This document shows positions 39,536 to 48,899 of a stretch of DNA of 64,000 nucleotides, in pieces (position 1 is the first letter of the stretch; each line of letters opens with the position of its first letter). The stretch lies in NCBI RefSeq assembly GCF_019285775.1, contig NZ_CP079105.1:186001-250000 (forward strand), in the 5' to 3' direction. Origin of the DNA: Skermania piniformis. Lineage in GTDB: Bacteria; Actinomycetota; Actinomycetes; Mycobacteriales; Mycobacteriaceae. Under the pieces are notes generated by a model, which worked only from the letters and a program-made list of their open reading frames with translations, searched no databases and had not been told where the DNA came from. Position numbers and translations under genes: made by a program.

Positions 39536-41398
39536 TTACCGGCGCACCACCAGCACGAACGGCCCGACCGTGGAGGTGCGGAACCGTGGGTCGTCGAACA
39601 GCTGCTTCGGGAAGGTCACGGTGTACCGGCGGACGTTCGGGTCGTTCGGGTAGACGTCTTGCGCCAGGCGCAGGGTGTAGCCGGTCGGGTTCTGCCGGAA
39701 CAGGAACGCGTCCGGCGCGCGCCACGGCAGCGTGTCCAGGGCACGCACCAGCTCGTCCGGTCCGGACAGCTCGCTCCAGTCGGCGATCGCTGCGGCTCGC
39801 CCGTCGAAGTCGGCCAGCGGATTGGCGTAATGCGACGTCAGCGCCTGGAAGCCGAAATACGGGTAGCAGGCCAGGAAGCCGGTGTCGGCAGTGAGCAACA
39901 CCGTCCGATCCGGCGCGCGTCCGGTCTGCTCGCGCAGCATCCGGTCGATCTCGGGGTAGTCGGCAGCCGAGCCGGGCGGCCGCCGGTCTGCCCGCTGGCC
40001 GGCACAGTCGGTGTCGGTGTAGGCGGTGTCGATCTCGGGTTTCAGCACGGTCGGGATGTGTTGGGCGAAGCCGATTGCGCCGAGCAGGCCGACCACCGCG
40101 GCGACCAGCCCGACCCGTACCGAATCGAACGAATCTCGGAGCGCGCGGGTGATCTCGACGAAGCCGAACACCCCCGCCGTCGCCAGCAGCGCCAGCAGGA
40201 TCGGCTCCAACCGAAACGACAGAAGCGTGGTCCCGGCGGCGGTCGCCGCCATCGAGGCCAGCGCCCAGAGATAGCAGGCGAGCACCCCGATCCCCAGCGC
40301 CTGTGCCCGCCGGGAACGGGTCGCCCGGGCGACCAGCCATCCGGTGCCGAGCAGGCAGAGCGCACCGAGCAGATCGAATCGCAGCATCGGCAGCGGCAGC
40401 TCGGCGCCCGATTCGGGCAGATAGTGGAATGCGGTGCCGCCGGACCCGGGGCGGCCGTGCCGGAGCAGATAGATCAGGAACGGTGCCCACACCGTGAGCG
40501 CGATCGTGCCGGCGATTCCAGCGGCTGCGGCGCCGCGAAGCAACGGGCCGGCGGCGGCGCGCCAACCGCTGGTGCGGCCGGCGGCGACCGCTGCGAGCAG
40601 TGCCATCAGCCCGACCGCGAAACCGGCGAAAGCGAAATACAGCGTGTAGCTGATCGCGGCGAAACCGAGGAACAGCCCGGTGCCGTCGATCGCCGCCCAC
40701 CCGCTCGCCGGCCGGTGCAGCCCACCCCAGGCCAGTACCAGCACCGGCGGGAGCAGCAGCGCGATCGGGGCCCCGTACGCTTCGGGCGCGCCGTAGGCCA
40801 GCACCACCGCCGTGCTCGCGAGGGTGACCAGTACCGCCCAATCGGCCCGGATCAGCCGGGACCAGAGCACCGACGCCAGTACCGCGGCAACCGCGATCCC
40901 GCCGATCGCGTACGGCTTGAACACCGCCCAGCCCGACATGCCGAGTAGGTCCGCGACCCGGCCGCCGACCCAGAACCAGCCGGCCGGGTAGAACGACGGC
41001 AGCTCGGCGTAGGTCATGTCGTGCAGCGCAGGCGAATCGGTCAGCCGGGTGAGGAACTCGGTGCGGAACTCCTGGTCGACCGACATCCCGAACAGGTACA
41101 GCTTCGTGGCGGCCAGCGGCATGCCCAGCGTCACCGTGACGAATCCGGCCAGACCGGTCCAGCTCAGCAATCGCGCCGGCCAACCGTGCTGGCGCCGCCG
41201 ATGCAGCAGGTAACCGGCCACCACCAGGGCAAGCGTCACCGCCTGGCCCACCGTGGTCAACGCCCGGGTCACGTTCGAGGCATTGAACGCCGGCCACTCG
41301 ACCAGCGCGAATCCGGTCAGCCCGATCGCGGTGACCGCGATCGCCGAGACCGTGGCCGGCGCCGCCTCGCCGAGGACCGCCCCGCTGCGCCTGACCAC
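39536..41398 (-). CDS. aftA: Galactan 5-O-arabinofuranosyltransferase AftA
   Basis: Membrane GT-C enzyme that adds the first arabinofuranose to the galactan, priming the arabinan. About 620 residues from the GTG at 41398, against 643 in M. tuberculosis. Matching segments include ALTTVGQAVTLALVVAGYLL, TLGMPLAATKLYLFGMSVDQ, SFYPAGWFWVGGR and the soluble-domain stretches DRRPPGSAADYPEID and YTLRLAQDVYPNDPNVRRY. The start is uncertain: the GTG lacks a ribosome site, lies 8 bases after the dprE2 stop, and no better upstream start exists outside dprE2. Position after dprE1-dprE2 matches mycobacteria, but the downstream emb genes are separated by the P450. Confidence 0.94.
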   Translation of the reverse strand: MVRRSGAVLGEAAPATVSAIAVTAIGLTGFALVEWPAFNASNVTRALTTVGQAVTLALVVAGYLLHRRRQHGWPARLLSWTGLAGFVTVTLGMPLAATKLYLFGMSVDQEFRTEFLTRLTDSPALHDMTYAELPSFYPAGWFWVGGRVADLLGMSGWAVFKPYAIGGIAVAAVLASVLWSRLIRADWAVLVTLASTAVVLAYGAPEAYGAPIALLLPPVLVLAWGGLHRPASGWAAIDGTGLFLGFAAISYTLYFAFAGFAVGLMALLAAVAAGRTSGWRAAAGPLLRGAAAAGIAGTIALTVWAPFLIYLLRHGRPGSGGTAFHYLPESGAELPLPMLRFDLLGALCLLGTGWLVARATRSRRAQALGIGVLACYLWALASMAATAAGTTLLSFRLEPILLALLATAGVFGFVEITRALRDSFDSVRVGLVAAVVGLLGAIGFAQHIPTVLKPEIDTAYTDTDCAGQRADRRPPGSAADYPEIDRMLREQTGRAPDRTVLLTADTGFLACYPYFGFQALTSHYANPLADFDGRAAAIADWSELSGPDELVRALDTLPWRAPDAFLFRQNPTGYTLRLAQDVYPNDPNVRRYTVTFPKQLFDDPRFRTSTVGPFVLVVRR

Positions 41399-41406
41399 CG
41401 GTCGCG

Positions 41407-42171
41407 CTAGATCGGTAGTTTGCGGAAGATCGGCCGCGGCACGTGCCGCAATGCCGACATCACGTAGCGGAACTGGCCCGGCGCCCAGACCAGGTCCTTG
41501 CCCTTGTCCGAGGCGGACACGGCCAACCGGGCGACGTACTCCTTGTCCACGGTGAGCGGTGCTTCCTCGACATGCGCGCTGAACCGGGTGCGTACCTGCC
41601 CGGGCCGGATGACCAGCACCCGCACCCCGTACTCGCGCAGCGCCTCGCCGAGGCCGAGGTAGAACCCGTCGAGGCCGGCCTTGGTGGAGCCGTAGACGAA
41701 GTTGGCCCGGCGCACCCGTTCCCCGGCCACCGAGGACATCGCGATGATCCGGCCGTGCCCCTGGGCCTTCATCCGGTCGGCGAGCAACACCCCGACCGAC
41801 ACCGCTGCGGTGTAGTTGACCCCGGCGACCTGCACGGCTTTGCGCTGGTTCTGCCACAGCTCCTCGGCGTCGCCGTCCAGGCCGAACGCGACCACGGCGA
41901 CGTCGACGTCGCCGCCGGACCACACCCGATCGACCACGTCCGGATGGGTGGCGGTGTCGAGCGCGTCGAAATCCACCACCTCGACGCTGGTCGCGCCCAC
42001 GTCCTTCATCGTGGCGATCGCCGCGTCCAGACCCGGATCGCCGGGCAGCGTGGCCAAGATCACCCGGGCCGGACCCTTGGCGAGGAACTCGGCGCAGATC
42101 GCCAGCCCGATCTCCGAGGTGCCGCCGAACAGTGCGACCGCCTGTGGATTACCGACCGCATTGATCACCAT
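41407..42171 (-). CDS. dprE2: Decaprenylphosphoryl-2-keto-ribose reductase DprE2
   Basis: A 254-residue short-chain dehydrogenase, the same length as the M. tuberculosis enzyme. It reduces the 2-keto intermediate made by DprE1 to decaprenylphosphoryl-arabinose using NADH. The N-terminal motif is [12 protein letters not shown], the catalytic region [20 protein letters not shown] with Lys just after, and the C terminus [13 protein letters not shown] is typical. GGGA stands about eight bases before the ATG, 14 bases after the dprE1 stop. It is co-transcribed with dprE1 and aftA. The identity is secure from order and sequence together. Confidence 0.95.
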   Translation of the reverse strand: MVINAVGNPQAVALFGGTSEIGLAICAEFLAKGPARVILATLPGDPGLDAAIATMKDVGATSVEVVDFDALDTATHPDVVDRVWSGGDVDVAVVAFGLDGDAEELWQNQRKAVQVAGVNYTAAVSVGVLLADRMKAQGHGRIIAMSSVAGERVRRANFVYGSTKAGLDGFYLGLGEALREYGVRVLVIRPGQVRTRFSAHVEEAPLTVDKEYVARLAVSASDKGKDLVWAPGQFRYVMSALRHVPRPIFRKLPI

Positions 42172-42185
42172 TGATCGATCCCCAT

Positions 42186-43598
42186 CTACTGCAACTCCAG
42201 TCTGCGAGCCATGTCGGACATGAATACCCCGTTCGGGTCCACGCTGCGCCGCACCCGGATCCATTCGTCGATCCGGGGATACATCGCGTGGAAGGTCGCC
42301 GCCGTGGTCCGGGAGTCCTTGGCGGTGTAGAGGCGACCGCCGAACTCCAGCACCCGGCGGTCGAGCTCGGTGACGAACTGGTTCAGCCCGGGTTTGATCG
42401 GAAAGTCCAGGCAGACGTTCCAGCCCGGCATCGGGAAGCTCAGCGGGGCCTGGTTGCCGGGCCCGAAGTACTTGAACACGTTGAGGAACGAGTACTGCCC
42501 CGAGCGCTGCACGTCCAGCAGGATCTGCTTGAACTCGGCCACCGCCTCCGGCGGCACCACGAACTGGTACTGCAGAAACCCGCGGGAGCCGTAGGCCCGG
42601 TTCCACTCGCCCAGCATGTCCAGCGGGTGGTAGAAGGCGGTCAGGTTCTGCGGCTTGTTCCGATAGGTCTTGCCCATCCGATACCAGATTGCGGTAGCCA
42701 GCGTGAACGAGCGTTTGTTCAGCAGGCCGTTCGGAAAGACGTCGGGAAAAGTGAGGTAGGTCTTTCCGGTGAAGTCCAGCGGATTCTTGCGCAGCTTCGG
42801 CGGCAGCTGGTCCAGCGTCGCCAGCGAGCCGCGCGAGATCACCGCGCGGCCGAGCCGGGGCGGCGCGCTGATCGCGTCGAACCACGCGCTCGAGTAGGTG
42901 TAGTTGTCCTCGGAGCCGTCGCTGTGGAAGGCGATGGTCTCGTCCAGTCCGGTGGTGACATCGCCGTCGGCGATGAAGTACGCGGTCTCGGTCGGGGTCA
43001 TCTCGATCGTCGCGCGCAGGATGATTCCGGTCAGTCCGTTGCCGCCGACGGTGGCCCAGAACAGCTCCGCATTGCGGTCGGGCCCGATCGTGGTCACGCT
43101 GCCGTCGGCGGTGAGCAGATCGAGCGAGCGCACGTGGCTGCCGAAGCTGCCCGCACTGTGATGGTTCTTGCCGTGGATATCCGAGCCGATCGCGCCGCCG
43201 ACGGTGACCTGCCGGGTGCCGGGTAATACCGGCACCCACAGACCGAACGGCAGCGCCGCGCGCATCAGCGTGTCCAGGTCGACCCCCGCGTCGACATCGA
43301 CCAGGCGGGAGTCGGCGTCGATCTGGTGGATTCGGTTCAGCGCAGTCATGTCGATGACCAAGCCGCCACCGTTCTGGCTGTTGTCGCCGTAGGAACGGCC
43401 CAGGCCGCGGGCGATCACCCCGCGCCGCAGGTGTGGTGGCCGGCCGGAGTCCTGGCCCGCGACCATCGCCACCGCTTTCACGATCAGCTCCGGATCGGGG
43501 GTGGAGAGGACCTCGGCGCTGGTCGGCGCGGTGCGCCCCCAGCCGGTGAGCACGCGCGGCCGAGTGGGGAGTGGTCGGGTCGGGTCGGTGTCAGACAT
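42186..43598 (-). CDS. dprE1: Decaprenylphosphoryl-beta-D-ribose oxidase DprE1
   Basis: A 470-residue FAD enzyme of the vanillyl-alcohol oxidase fold that oxidises the 2-hydroxyl of decaprenylphosphoryl-ribose. FAD-domain marks are [15 protein letters not shown] and [20 protein letters not shown]. The benzothiazinone-reactive Cys is kept: Cys396 in [12 protein letters not shown] corresponds to Cys387 of M. tuberculosis. The catalytic Lys427 in [11 protein letters not shown] lies 31 residues later, as in that enzyme. The C terminus SDMARRLEL is conserved. It is first of the dprE1-dprE2-aftA run and is divergent from a GtrA gene, 95 bases away. Confidence 0.96.
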   Translation of the reverse strand: MSDTDPTRPLPTRPRVLTGWGRTAPTSAEVLSTPDPELIVKAVAMVAGQDSGRPPHLRRGVIARGLGRSYGDNSQNGGGLVIDMTALNRIHQIDADSRLVDVDAGVDLDTLMRAALPFGLWVPVLPGTRQVTVGGAIGSDIHGKNHHSAGSFGSHVRSLDLLTADGSVTTIGPDRNAELFWATVGGNGLTGIILRATIEMTPTETAYFIADGDVTTGLDETIAFHSDGSEDNYTYSSAWFDAISAPPRLGRAVISRGSLATLDQLPPKLRKNPLDFTGKTYLTFPDVFPNGLLNKRSFTLATAIWYRMGKTYRNKPQNLTAFYHPLDMLGEWNRAYGSRGFLQYQFVVPPEAVAEFKQILLDVQRSGQYSFLNVFKYFGPGNQAPLSFPMPGWNVCLDFPIKPGLNQFVTELDRRVLEFGGRLYTAKDSRTTAATFHAMYPRIDEWIRVRRSVDPNGVFMSDMARRLELQ

Positions 43599-43693
43599 CG
43601 GTTAGTGAGGGTACAGGTGCCGGGCCGGTCGACCGGACCGCCAGTTGGAGTCCGCCCCGTGCTGCCCGGCCGACGCGGCCTACCCTCGTGCTC

Positions 43694-44158
43694 GTGTCCG
43701 AGCGACCCCATCCCGAACCGCATCTGCCGCTGCCGGTGGAGTTGCCGCTCGACGACGAGCCGGGCGGAACGGACGTCGACCTGCGCACGCAGATCGTCCG
43801 GTTCGGCGCGACCGGCGGGTTGTCCGCGCTGGTCGACTTCGGGCTCTATGCGCTCGGGCTCGCACTCGGCCTACCGGTGAATGCGGCGAAGTCGATCAGT
43901 TTCGTGGCCGGAACGACCACCGCCTATCTGATCAACCGGCGGTGGACCTTCCAGGCGCCACCCAGCCGCACGCGATTCGTCGCGGTAGTGATCTTGTATG
44001 CGGTCACCTTCATGGTCCAGGTCGGGATCAACTGGCTGCTGTATCACGCGCTACCGGACGCCTGGTGGCGGGTGCCGCTGGCCTTCGTCATCGCTCAGGG
44101 CACCGCCACGGTGATCAACTTTGCGGTTCAGCGGGCGGTGATCTTCCGCATCCACTGA
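43694..44158 (+). CDS. GtrA family membrane protein (Rv3789-like)
   Basis: A protein of about 154 residues with a GtrA-type domain of four hydrophobic helices: IVRFGATGGLSALVDFGLYA, KSISFVAGTTTAYLINRRWT, then VVILYAVTFMVQVGINWLL and QGTATVINFAVQRAVIF. In mycobacteria the GtrA protein Rv3789 lies next to dprE1 and has been proposed to help decaprenyl-phosphoryl-arabinose cross the membrane or to anchor arabinan enzymes. Here it is divergent from dprE1. The start is uncertain: GTG at 43694 or 43688 is preferred; the frame is open further upstream. The 3' end overlaps the convergent PPOX gene by 31 bases. A second GtrA gene is at 52883. Confidence 0.85.
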   Translation: MSERPHPEPHLPLPVELPLDDEPGGTDVDLRTQIVRFGATGGLSALVDFGLYALGLALGLPVNAAKSISFVAGTTTAYLINRRWTFQAPPSRTRFVAVVILYAVTFMVQVGINWLLYHALPDAWWRVPLAFVIAQGTATVINFAVQRAVIFRIH

Positions 44159-44904
44159 CGTCGGCGGCTCTCCGGGGCCAGCACGCCGGCCGGGCCACCG
44201 AGGAGCGGAGTGACGTCCACCGGCTGCCGATGTACCGGCTCGACATACCGGTTGGCGACGCTTTCGGCGGGTGCGGGGGTAGGCTGCCGTTCGGACTTGG
44301 CGCCGAAGTAGTCCCCGCCTTTGGTGATCGGGTCGTCGGTGCCCCAGTAGCGTTCCCGGTCTGCCGGCCGCATCCGCGGAATATGTTTGCGACAGTGGAT
44401 GTAGGCCTCGTCGACCTCGACCACCACCCAACGCTCCGGTCGGCGACCCCGGTTTTCCTCGGCCGGCAGGTCGGGCACGATCGTGCGGAGCAGGTCGTCG
44501 TCGAAGATCCGAGCCGAGCCGTTCACGTGCAGGCCGATCAGATCCCGATAGAAATCGACCAGCAAAATCCCCACGTGCGGGTTCTCCGAGATGTTGCCGA
44601 GGCTCGCCATGACGCCGTTGCCCCGGTACTCGGGGTAGGCGACCGTGCGGGGATCGATGACGCTGATGAACCCGGGGCCTCCGGCGCGAAAACTGGAATC
44701 GCAGTCCCCGTGCCGGTCGGCGGTCGCGATGAACGCCATGTCCATCCGGCCGATGAACTCGATCATGCGTTCGTTGAGGTGATCCAGTACTTGATCGTCG
44801 TAGAACCGCTGGGCGCGGAGTGTGGTGCCGAACTGCTGTTGCAGCCGATGTTCGCCGTCGCTGCCCGGCTGTGTGGGGGCCGCGTCGGCATTGTCGTGGC
44901 GCAT
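44128..44904 (-). CDS. Pyridoxamine 5'-phosphate oxidase-fold flavin-type protein
   Basis: A 258-residue protein of the PPOX split-barrel superfamily. MDMAFIATADRHGDCDSSFR and VAYPEYRGNGVMASLGNISE are typical of the actinobacterial group that binds FMN, FAD or F420. The segment EAYIHCRKHIPRM is also family-like. A longer C terminus (about residues 190-258) contains a basic tail. ATG at 44904 follows GAGG; an upstream TTG is less likely. Its function is not known, and oxidoreduction or stress protection is possible. It overlaps the end of the convergent GtrA gene. Confidence 0.8.
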   Translation of the reverse strand: MRHDNADAAPTQPGSDGEHRLQQQFGTTLRAQRFYDDQVLDHLNERMIEFIGRMDMAFIATADRHGDCDSSFRAGGPGFISVIDPRTVAYPEYRGNGVMASLGNISENPHVGILLVDFYRDLIGLHVNGSARIFDDDLLRTIVPDLPAEENRGRRPERWVVVEVDEAYIHCRKHIPRMRPADRERYWGTDDPITKGGDYFGAKSERQPTPAPAESVANRYVEPVHRQPVDVTPLLGGPAGVLAPESRRRQWMRKITAR

Positions 44905-45282
44905 ATGTCCTCGCTCGAACAGATGTGTTTGCAATCTGGGTGTGATTGCACGGCCGACCGCTCCGTGGACGATGGAAGTAGCAGCGGGTCTCCGGGCCGC
45001 TCATCGAGTGTATCTCGGGCAACCGTCCGACATACCGGTTAAGGCCACATTTGCCGTATATGCGCCCGGTTTGGCTGCAGCTGTCCATCTCCTGGTAGCT
45101 GTTGCTCCGCTTGCGGTAACCAATCGTTCACTGTCGCGGCGTTACATACGCCTGTGTCCATCAGTCGTACAACGTGTGCGCGCACTACGTGTGCGGATGG
45201 TGGCGCAGCCCGCCCGGCCTCGGCCGGACCTGTGCGGTCGACCCGACGATCGGGCAGCCGCCTGATGAAGAAAGCAGACAGT
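44905..45282. other. 378-base divergent intergenic region
   Basis: No convincing gene is seen. It separates the PPOX gene (leftward) from the secreted protein gene (rightward) and should hold both promoters. A 9-bp direct repeat ACGTGTGCG occurs at 45172-45180 and 45187-45195, with a 10-bp palindrome GTGCGCGCAC overlapping the first copy. This is a possible regulator site, unproven. Confidence 0.4.
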
Positions 45283-46032
45283 ATGAAGCTCCGTAAGGCC
45301 GCGATCGTCGCGGTACTCGCCTCCTCCGCGATCGGCATCGCCGCCGGTACCGCCAACGCCGCGCCGGCGGTGGCCGCTCCGGTTCCGACCGATCCGCAGC
45401 AGTTCGTCGCGAACGCCGCGGCAGTGTTCAACGGCGTGGTCAACCCGGCATCGGTGCCGGCCGGACAGCCCGCTCCGGTGCTCGATACCCCGCTCGGCTC
45501 GATCTCGGTGCAGGGCGGCCGACTGCAGGTCGGCGCTCCGGACGGCTCGGTGATCGCGGCGGCACCGGCCCCGGCGACGCCCGCCGCGGTCGCGGCCAAC
45601 CCGGATCTGGTCGACGACGTTGCGGCGCGCCCGGTGCCGGTCACCCCGGTGCTCGACTACGGGTGGAAAACCGAGGGTGACCGGGAGCAGTGGGCGTTCA
45701 AGCGGGCCCAGGACTCGGTCTCCTTGGCCGCGTCCATCGCCGGTGCCACCGGCGCCGCCGGCGGTGGGCTGATCGGTTGCGGTATCGGCGGTGCAGTCGG
45801 CGCTGTCGGCGGCGGCGTCGCGCTGCCGGTCTTCGGTTTGCCGATGGGTGCATTGGCCGGCTGCCTGGTGGGCGCAACCACCGGCGCTGCGCTCGGCGGT
45901 CTGGTCACCGCCGCGGCGGTCACCCTGCCGGTGGCGGTTGCCGCGGGGATCGGCTACTACCAGACGATCAGCTCGCCGTTCGTGCCGCCGAAGTCGTCGC
46001 CGCAGAAGGTCGAGATCGTCAATTCCAATTGA
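45283..46032 (+). CDS. Secreted or surface protein with glycine-zipper region
   Basis: An unrecognised 249-residue protein. The signal peptide runs from MKLRKAAIVAVLASSAIG to the TANAAPA cleavage region. The middle part is rich in Ala, Pro and Val. The C-terminal half (about residues 145-235) has Gly-rich hydrophobic stretches such as GAAGGGLIGCGIGGAVG and GALAGCLVGATTGAALGG, resembling glycine-zipper membrane-inserting segments, with two Cys. An ATG six codons upstream (45265) is an alternative start. It stands alone and is followed by strong hairpins. Membrane insertion or pore-like behaviour is speculative. Confidence 0.75.
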   Translation: MKLRKAAIVAVLASSAIGIAAGTANAAPAVAAPVPTDPQQFVANAAAVFNGVVNPASVPAGQPAPVLDTPLGSISVQGGRLQVGAPDGSVIAAAPAPATPAAVAANPDLVDDVAARPVPVTPVLDYGWKTEGDREQWAFKRAQDSVSLAASIAGATGAAGGGLIGCGIGGAVGAVGGGVALPVFGLPMGALAGCLVGATTGAALGGLVTAAAVTLPVAVAAGIGYYQTISSPFVPPKSSPQKVEIVNSN

Positions 46033-46050
46033 CGCCCGACGCGAGTAGGC

Positions 46051-46080
46051 CGGACCGGGCCGCTGTGGCGACCCGGTCCG
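46051..46080 (+). terminator. Terminator after the secreted protein gene
   Basis: A 9-bp perfect GC-rich stem (46051-46059 with 46072-46080), 12-nt loop, 18 bases after the stop codon. It is the first of two stems in the convergent intergenic region. Confidence 0.55.
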
Positions 46081-46119
46081 GTTGCGTTATGCAGCGTCTG
46101 GCAGGACCGAAATGCGTTG

Positions 46120-46151
46120 AGCCGGGTAACTGCGATGGCAGTTACCCGGCT
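46120..46151. terminator. Bidirectional terminator between convergent genes
   Basis: A perfect 14-bp stem (46120-46133 with 46138-46151) with a GATG loop. It stands between the secreted protein gene and the leftward hypothetical gene ending at 46187, and can serve both directions. Confidence 0.7.
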
Positions 46152-46186
46152 TCGGTGGTCTTCGAAGGATGCGGTACGAGCCGCGC

Positions 46187-46681
46187 TCAGCTGGCGGCGC
46201 GCGCAGCAGCGGCGGCGCTACCGCCCCGCACCGCGCGGACGGCGGCGGACAGTGCTACCACCGGCGGAATCCAGCGAGCGTCGTCCGGGGCCACGATCCA
46301 GCTCGCCGAACCGGCATGCAGTTGGGTAGGCGGCAGTGGGATACCGGCGCCGTCGCAGTGCACGACCGCGCCCATCTCGCGGAGCGCGGCGACCGCCAGC
46401 GCAGCGCGGTCGATCCCGGTCACCAGGTAGATCTCCCGCGGCTCGTCGCCGGGGACGTCGATCACCGGGCCGATCAAGGCATTGGATTCCAGGTAGTTGC
46501 GAACTCGAGTGGCGAGCTCGCCTACCACCTCGACACCGCAGACGGTCCGGTCGGAGACCAACGACACCCCGTTTGCCGTCTCCGCTACCGTCCACCCGCG
46601 CTCGGCGTACCCCTGCGTGGTCGCGTACAGCTCGGCTGACGAGACGGACGGCTGAAAGGTCCTGCGCACGATCTGCTCCAT
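46187..46681 (-). CDS. Hypothetical protein
   Basis: A 164-residue soluble protein not recognised with confidence. The pattern LYATTQGYAERGWTVAETAN, then IYLVTGIDRAALAVAALRE, recalls the N-terminal domain of bifunctional DNA primase/polymerase (prim-pol-like) proteins, but the catalytic acidic residues are not evident. The last 25 residues are Ala/Arg/Val-rich. No clear ribosome site precedes the ATG at 46681. It is divergent from the membrane protein gene at 46820. Coding potential is supported by the convergent terminators and family-like amino-acid composition only. Confidence 0.6.
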   Translation of the reverse strand: MEQIVRRTFQPSVSSAELYATTQGYAERGWTVAETANGVSLVSDRTVCGVEVVGELATRVRNYLESNALIGPVIDVPGDEPREIYLVTGIDRAALAVAALREMGAVVHCDGAGIPLPPTQLHAGSASWIVAPDDARWIPPVVALSAAVRAVRGGSAAAAARAAS

Positions 46682-46819
46682 TTCCGGATGGCGTTCGGTC
46701 GGCTTCCTGGGACGTGTATCGGCGGCGACGGGCCGGAGCGTTACGCGTATCGCGAACTACTTCGGTCGGCGTTGTCACCGATATCGCGGATTCGTTGCTG
46801 AACCGGGAGGATCAACGTC

Positions 46820-47389
46820 GTGACCGACGCCTTCACCCACGCGAACAGCGAGTCGCCAGAGATCGAACCCGAGTTCGACTGGCTGCTCGACCAGCCGAAC
46901 TGGCAGTCGGATGCGCAGTCCTCGGCGGAGCCGCGCGAGCCGGCGGTCGAGCCGGGCCGGCGCGAGTCGGTTCGGTCGGCGATCGCCTGGCTGACGGAGG
47001 TGGCGCGGGGCTTGCTCGACCTGCGGTTCCGGCGCCCGGCGACCCGAACCCTGTTGCCGTTGGTCTACGTGTTGGGGTTGGCCGGAACGGTGATCGTGCC
47101 GCTCGCATTGAGCCTGCCGGTGTTCGGCTTCTCGATCGTGCTCGGCGTGCTGTATCTGATCGTCGTGGCGCCGGTCCTGATCCTCACCGGCGCCGCGACG
47201 GTTCGGCTACTGCTCGAATTCCTGATCAGCACGACCCAGCTGGCCGGAAAGGTGAATCACATCACAGCGATCGCCGACGATCTGATGACCGCGCTGACCG
47301 ATGTCGCACAACCGATCGGCCAACTGTCCGAGGACGTGCGCGCGGTGCAGTTCTGGCGGTTCCGGAACCGTCGCCGGCGCGGCCTGTGA
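46820..47389 (+). CDS. DUF4282-like membrane protein
   Basis: A 189-residue protein with an acidic cytoplasmic N terminus (about residues 1-60). Two hydrophobic helices follow (TLLPLVYVLGLAGTVIVPLA and YLIVVAPVLILTGAATVRLL), separated by a short Gly-containing loop, and the C terminus is basic (RFRNRRRRGL). The FRRPATRT, two-helix, RLLLEFLI layout resembles DUF4282 proteins, whose role is unknown. GGGAGG stands about ten bases before the GTG start. It is probably monocistronic; the next gene begins 179 bases later. Confidence 0.7.
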   Translation: MTDAFTHANSESPEIEPEFDWLLDQPNWQSDAQSSAEPREPAVEPGRRESVRSAIAWLTEVARGLLDLRFRRPATRTLLPLVYVLGLAGTVIVPLALSLPVFGFSIVLGVLYLIVVAPVLILTGAATVRLLLEFLISTTQLAGKVNHITAIADDLMTALTDVAQPIGQLSEDVRAVQFWRFRNRRRRGL

Positions 47390-47568
47390 GTCGTCGCGAT
47401 TCGACTCGACGATGCAGGCGTTGCCCTGCTGAGCTGTAGCGGTAACATCCAGCGGGAGCTTTTGACCGCGCATTGGCGATCTTCCATTCCGTGATTTCGA
47501 TCATTGTTCTTCGTCGGCGCCGCAGTGTCGTCCAGCCATTGTCGAGATTGTCGAGCGAGGGATCCGCC

Positions 47569-48705
47569 ATGACATCTGCCCGCTTGTTTCCGCGCCGCCG
47601 GTTCCTGCAAGGATTGGGCGTCGCAGCCGGCGTCGGCGCCCTGACGCCGGGGTTGCTCGCAGGATGCAGTAGCGGCGATGACAGCTCAGCCGGCGGCTCG
47701 CCGAACGAAGTCCGCATCTCCAACTGGCCGCTCTACATCGACCGGGACACGGTTCCCGACTTCGAGCGGCAAACCGGAATCCGTGCCGTGTACACCGAAG
47801 ACATCGACGACAACCGCACCTTCTACGAGCGGGTCGAGCCCAACCTGGCCGCCGGTAAGTCGATCGACCGGGATCTGGTGACGCCGACCAACTGGATGGC
47901 GGTCCGGATGCGCGATGCCGGCTATCTGCAACGCCTACCGGCCGAGCTGATCCCGAACGCGAAGCATCTGAATCCGGACATTCAGATGCCGTGGGACCCG
48001 GCCGGTGAGTGGATGCTCCCGTGGACCTCGGGAATCACCGGTATCGCGTACAACCGGGACGCCGCCGGACGGGACATCGGCAGTTTCCGTGACCTGCTCG
48101 ACCCGGCCTTTCGTGGTCGGATCGGGATGTTGACCGAGATGCGCGACACCGTCGGGCTCGCGCTGTTGGCCGTGGGTAGAGATCCGCAATCGGTTTCCTT
48201 CGACGATGCGGCGCCGGCTTTCGATCTGTTAACGCAGGCGAAGGAGCAGGGGCAGATCGCCGAATTCACCGGGAACGAGTATCCGGACAAGCTGGCGTCC
48301 GGCCGGTTCGCTGCCTGTATGGCCTGGTCCGGCGACGTCGCGCAGATGTCGTTGGAGAACCCGGCGATCCGGTTCGTCATCCCGGAGGAGGGCGGTCTGC
48401 TGTACTCCGACGTGATGTGCATCCCCGCGTTCGGGGCGAACACCGCGACCGCGGCGGCATGGATCAACTACGTCTACGACCCCGTCGTGGCGGCCCGCAT
48501 CGCCGCGGCGATCAACTACATCAGCCCGGTCGCCGGAGTGCGCGAGGTGCTGGCCGGCATGGGGGGCGAGACGGCGCGGTTGGCCGACAGCCCGCTGATG
48601 TTCCCGGACCCGGCGGCGTTGTCCCGGCTCCGGGTGTTCCGAGCGCTCAGCGAAGGGGACGAGGCTCGATTCGACCAACGGTTCGCCCTGATCACCGGGG
48701 AATGA
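47569..48705 (+). CDS. Tat-exported lipoprotein, PotD-type polyamine ABC substrate-binding protein
   Basis: A 378-residue periplasmic-binding protein. The N terminus has a twin-arginine signal (FPRRRFLQGLG) and a lipobox with the acylated Cys in LLAGCSS. The mature part begins with EVRISNWPLYIDRDTVPDFE, typical of spermidine/putrescine-binding PotD proteins, and includes WMLPWTSGITGIAYNRDA and INYVYDPVVAARIAAAINY. It should bind a polyamine or similar cation outside the membrane. No permease or ATPase genes are adjacent, so the transporter partner must lie elsewhere. GAGGGA precedes the ATG at 47569. Confidence 0.87.
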   Translation: MTSARLFPRRRFLQGLGVAAGVGALTPGLLAGCSSGDDSSAGGSPNEVRISNWPLYIDRDTVPDFERQTGIRAVYTEDIDDNRTFYERVEPNLAAGKSIDRDLVTPTNWMAVRMRDAGYLQRLPAELIPNAKHLNPDIQMPWDPAGEWMLPWTSGITGIAYNRDAAGRDIGSFRDLLDPAFRGRIGMLTEMRDTVGLALLAVGRDPQSVSFDDAAPAFDLLTQAKEQGQIAEFTGNEYPDKLASGRFAACMAWSGDVAQMSLENPAIRFVIPEEGGLLYSDVMCIPAFGANTATAAAWINYVYDPVVAARIAAAINYISPVAGVREVLAGMGGETARLADSPLMFPDPAALSRLRVFRALSEGDEARFDQRFALITGE

Positions 48706-48899
48706 CCGGCCGGCGACTCGGCTCCCGGCGTCCGGCCAGGTCACGATCCGACGCTTCGCTGATTGAAATTCGGACAATCTGTTGCGCGACACCGGTCGGG
48801 GATGCTGTATTGGGCGTGGATGTCAACGCCGACATTCGTTTCGCCTCGGCTGCCTGGCTGTTCGGTGCGCAACGTCGGCATGGTGAAGCGGAGCGCGCG

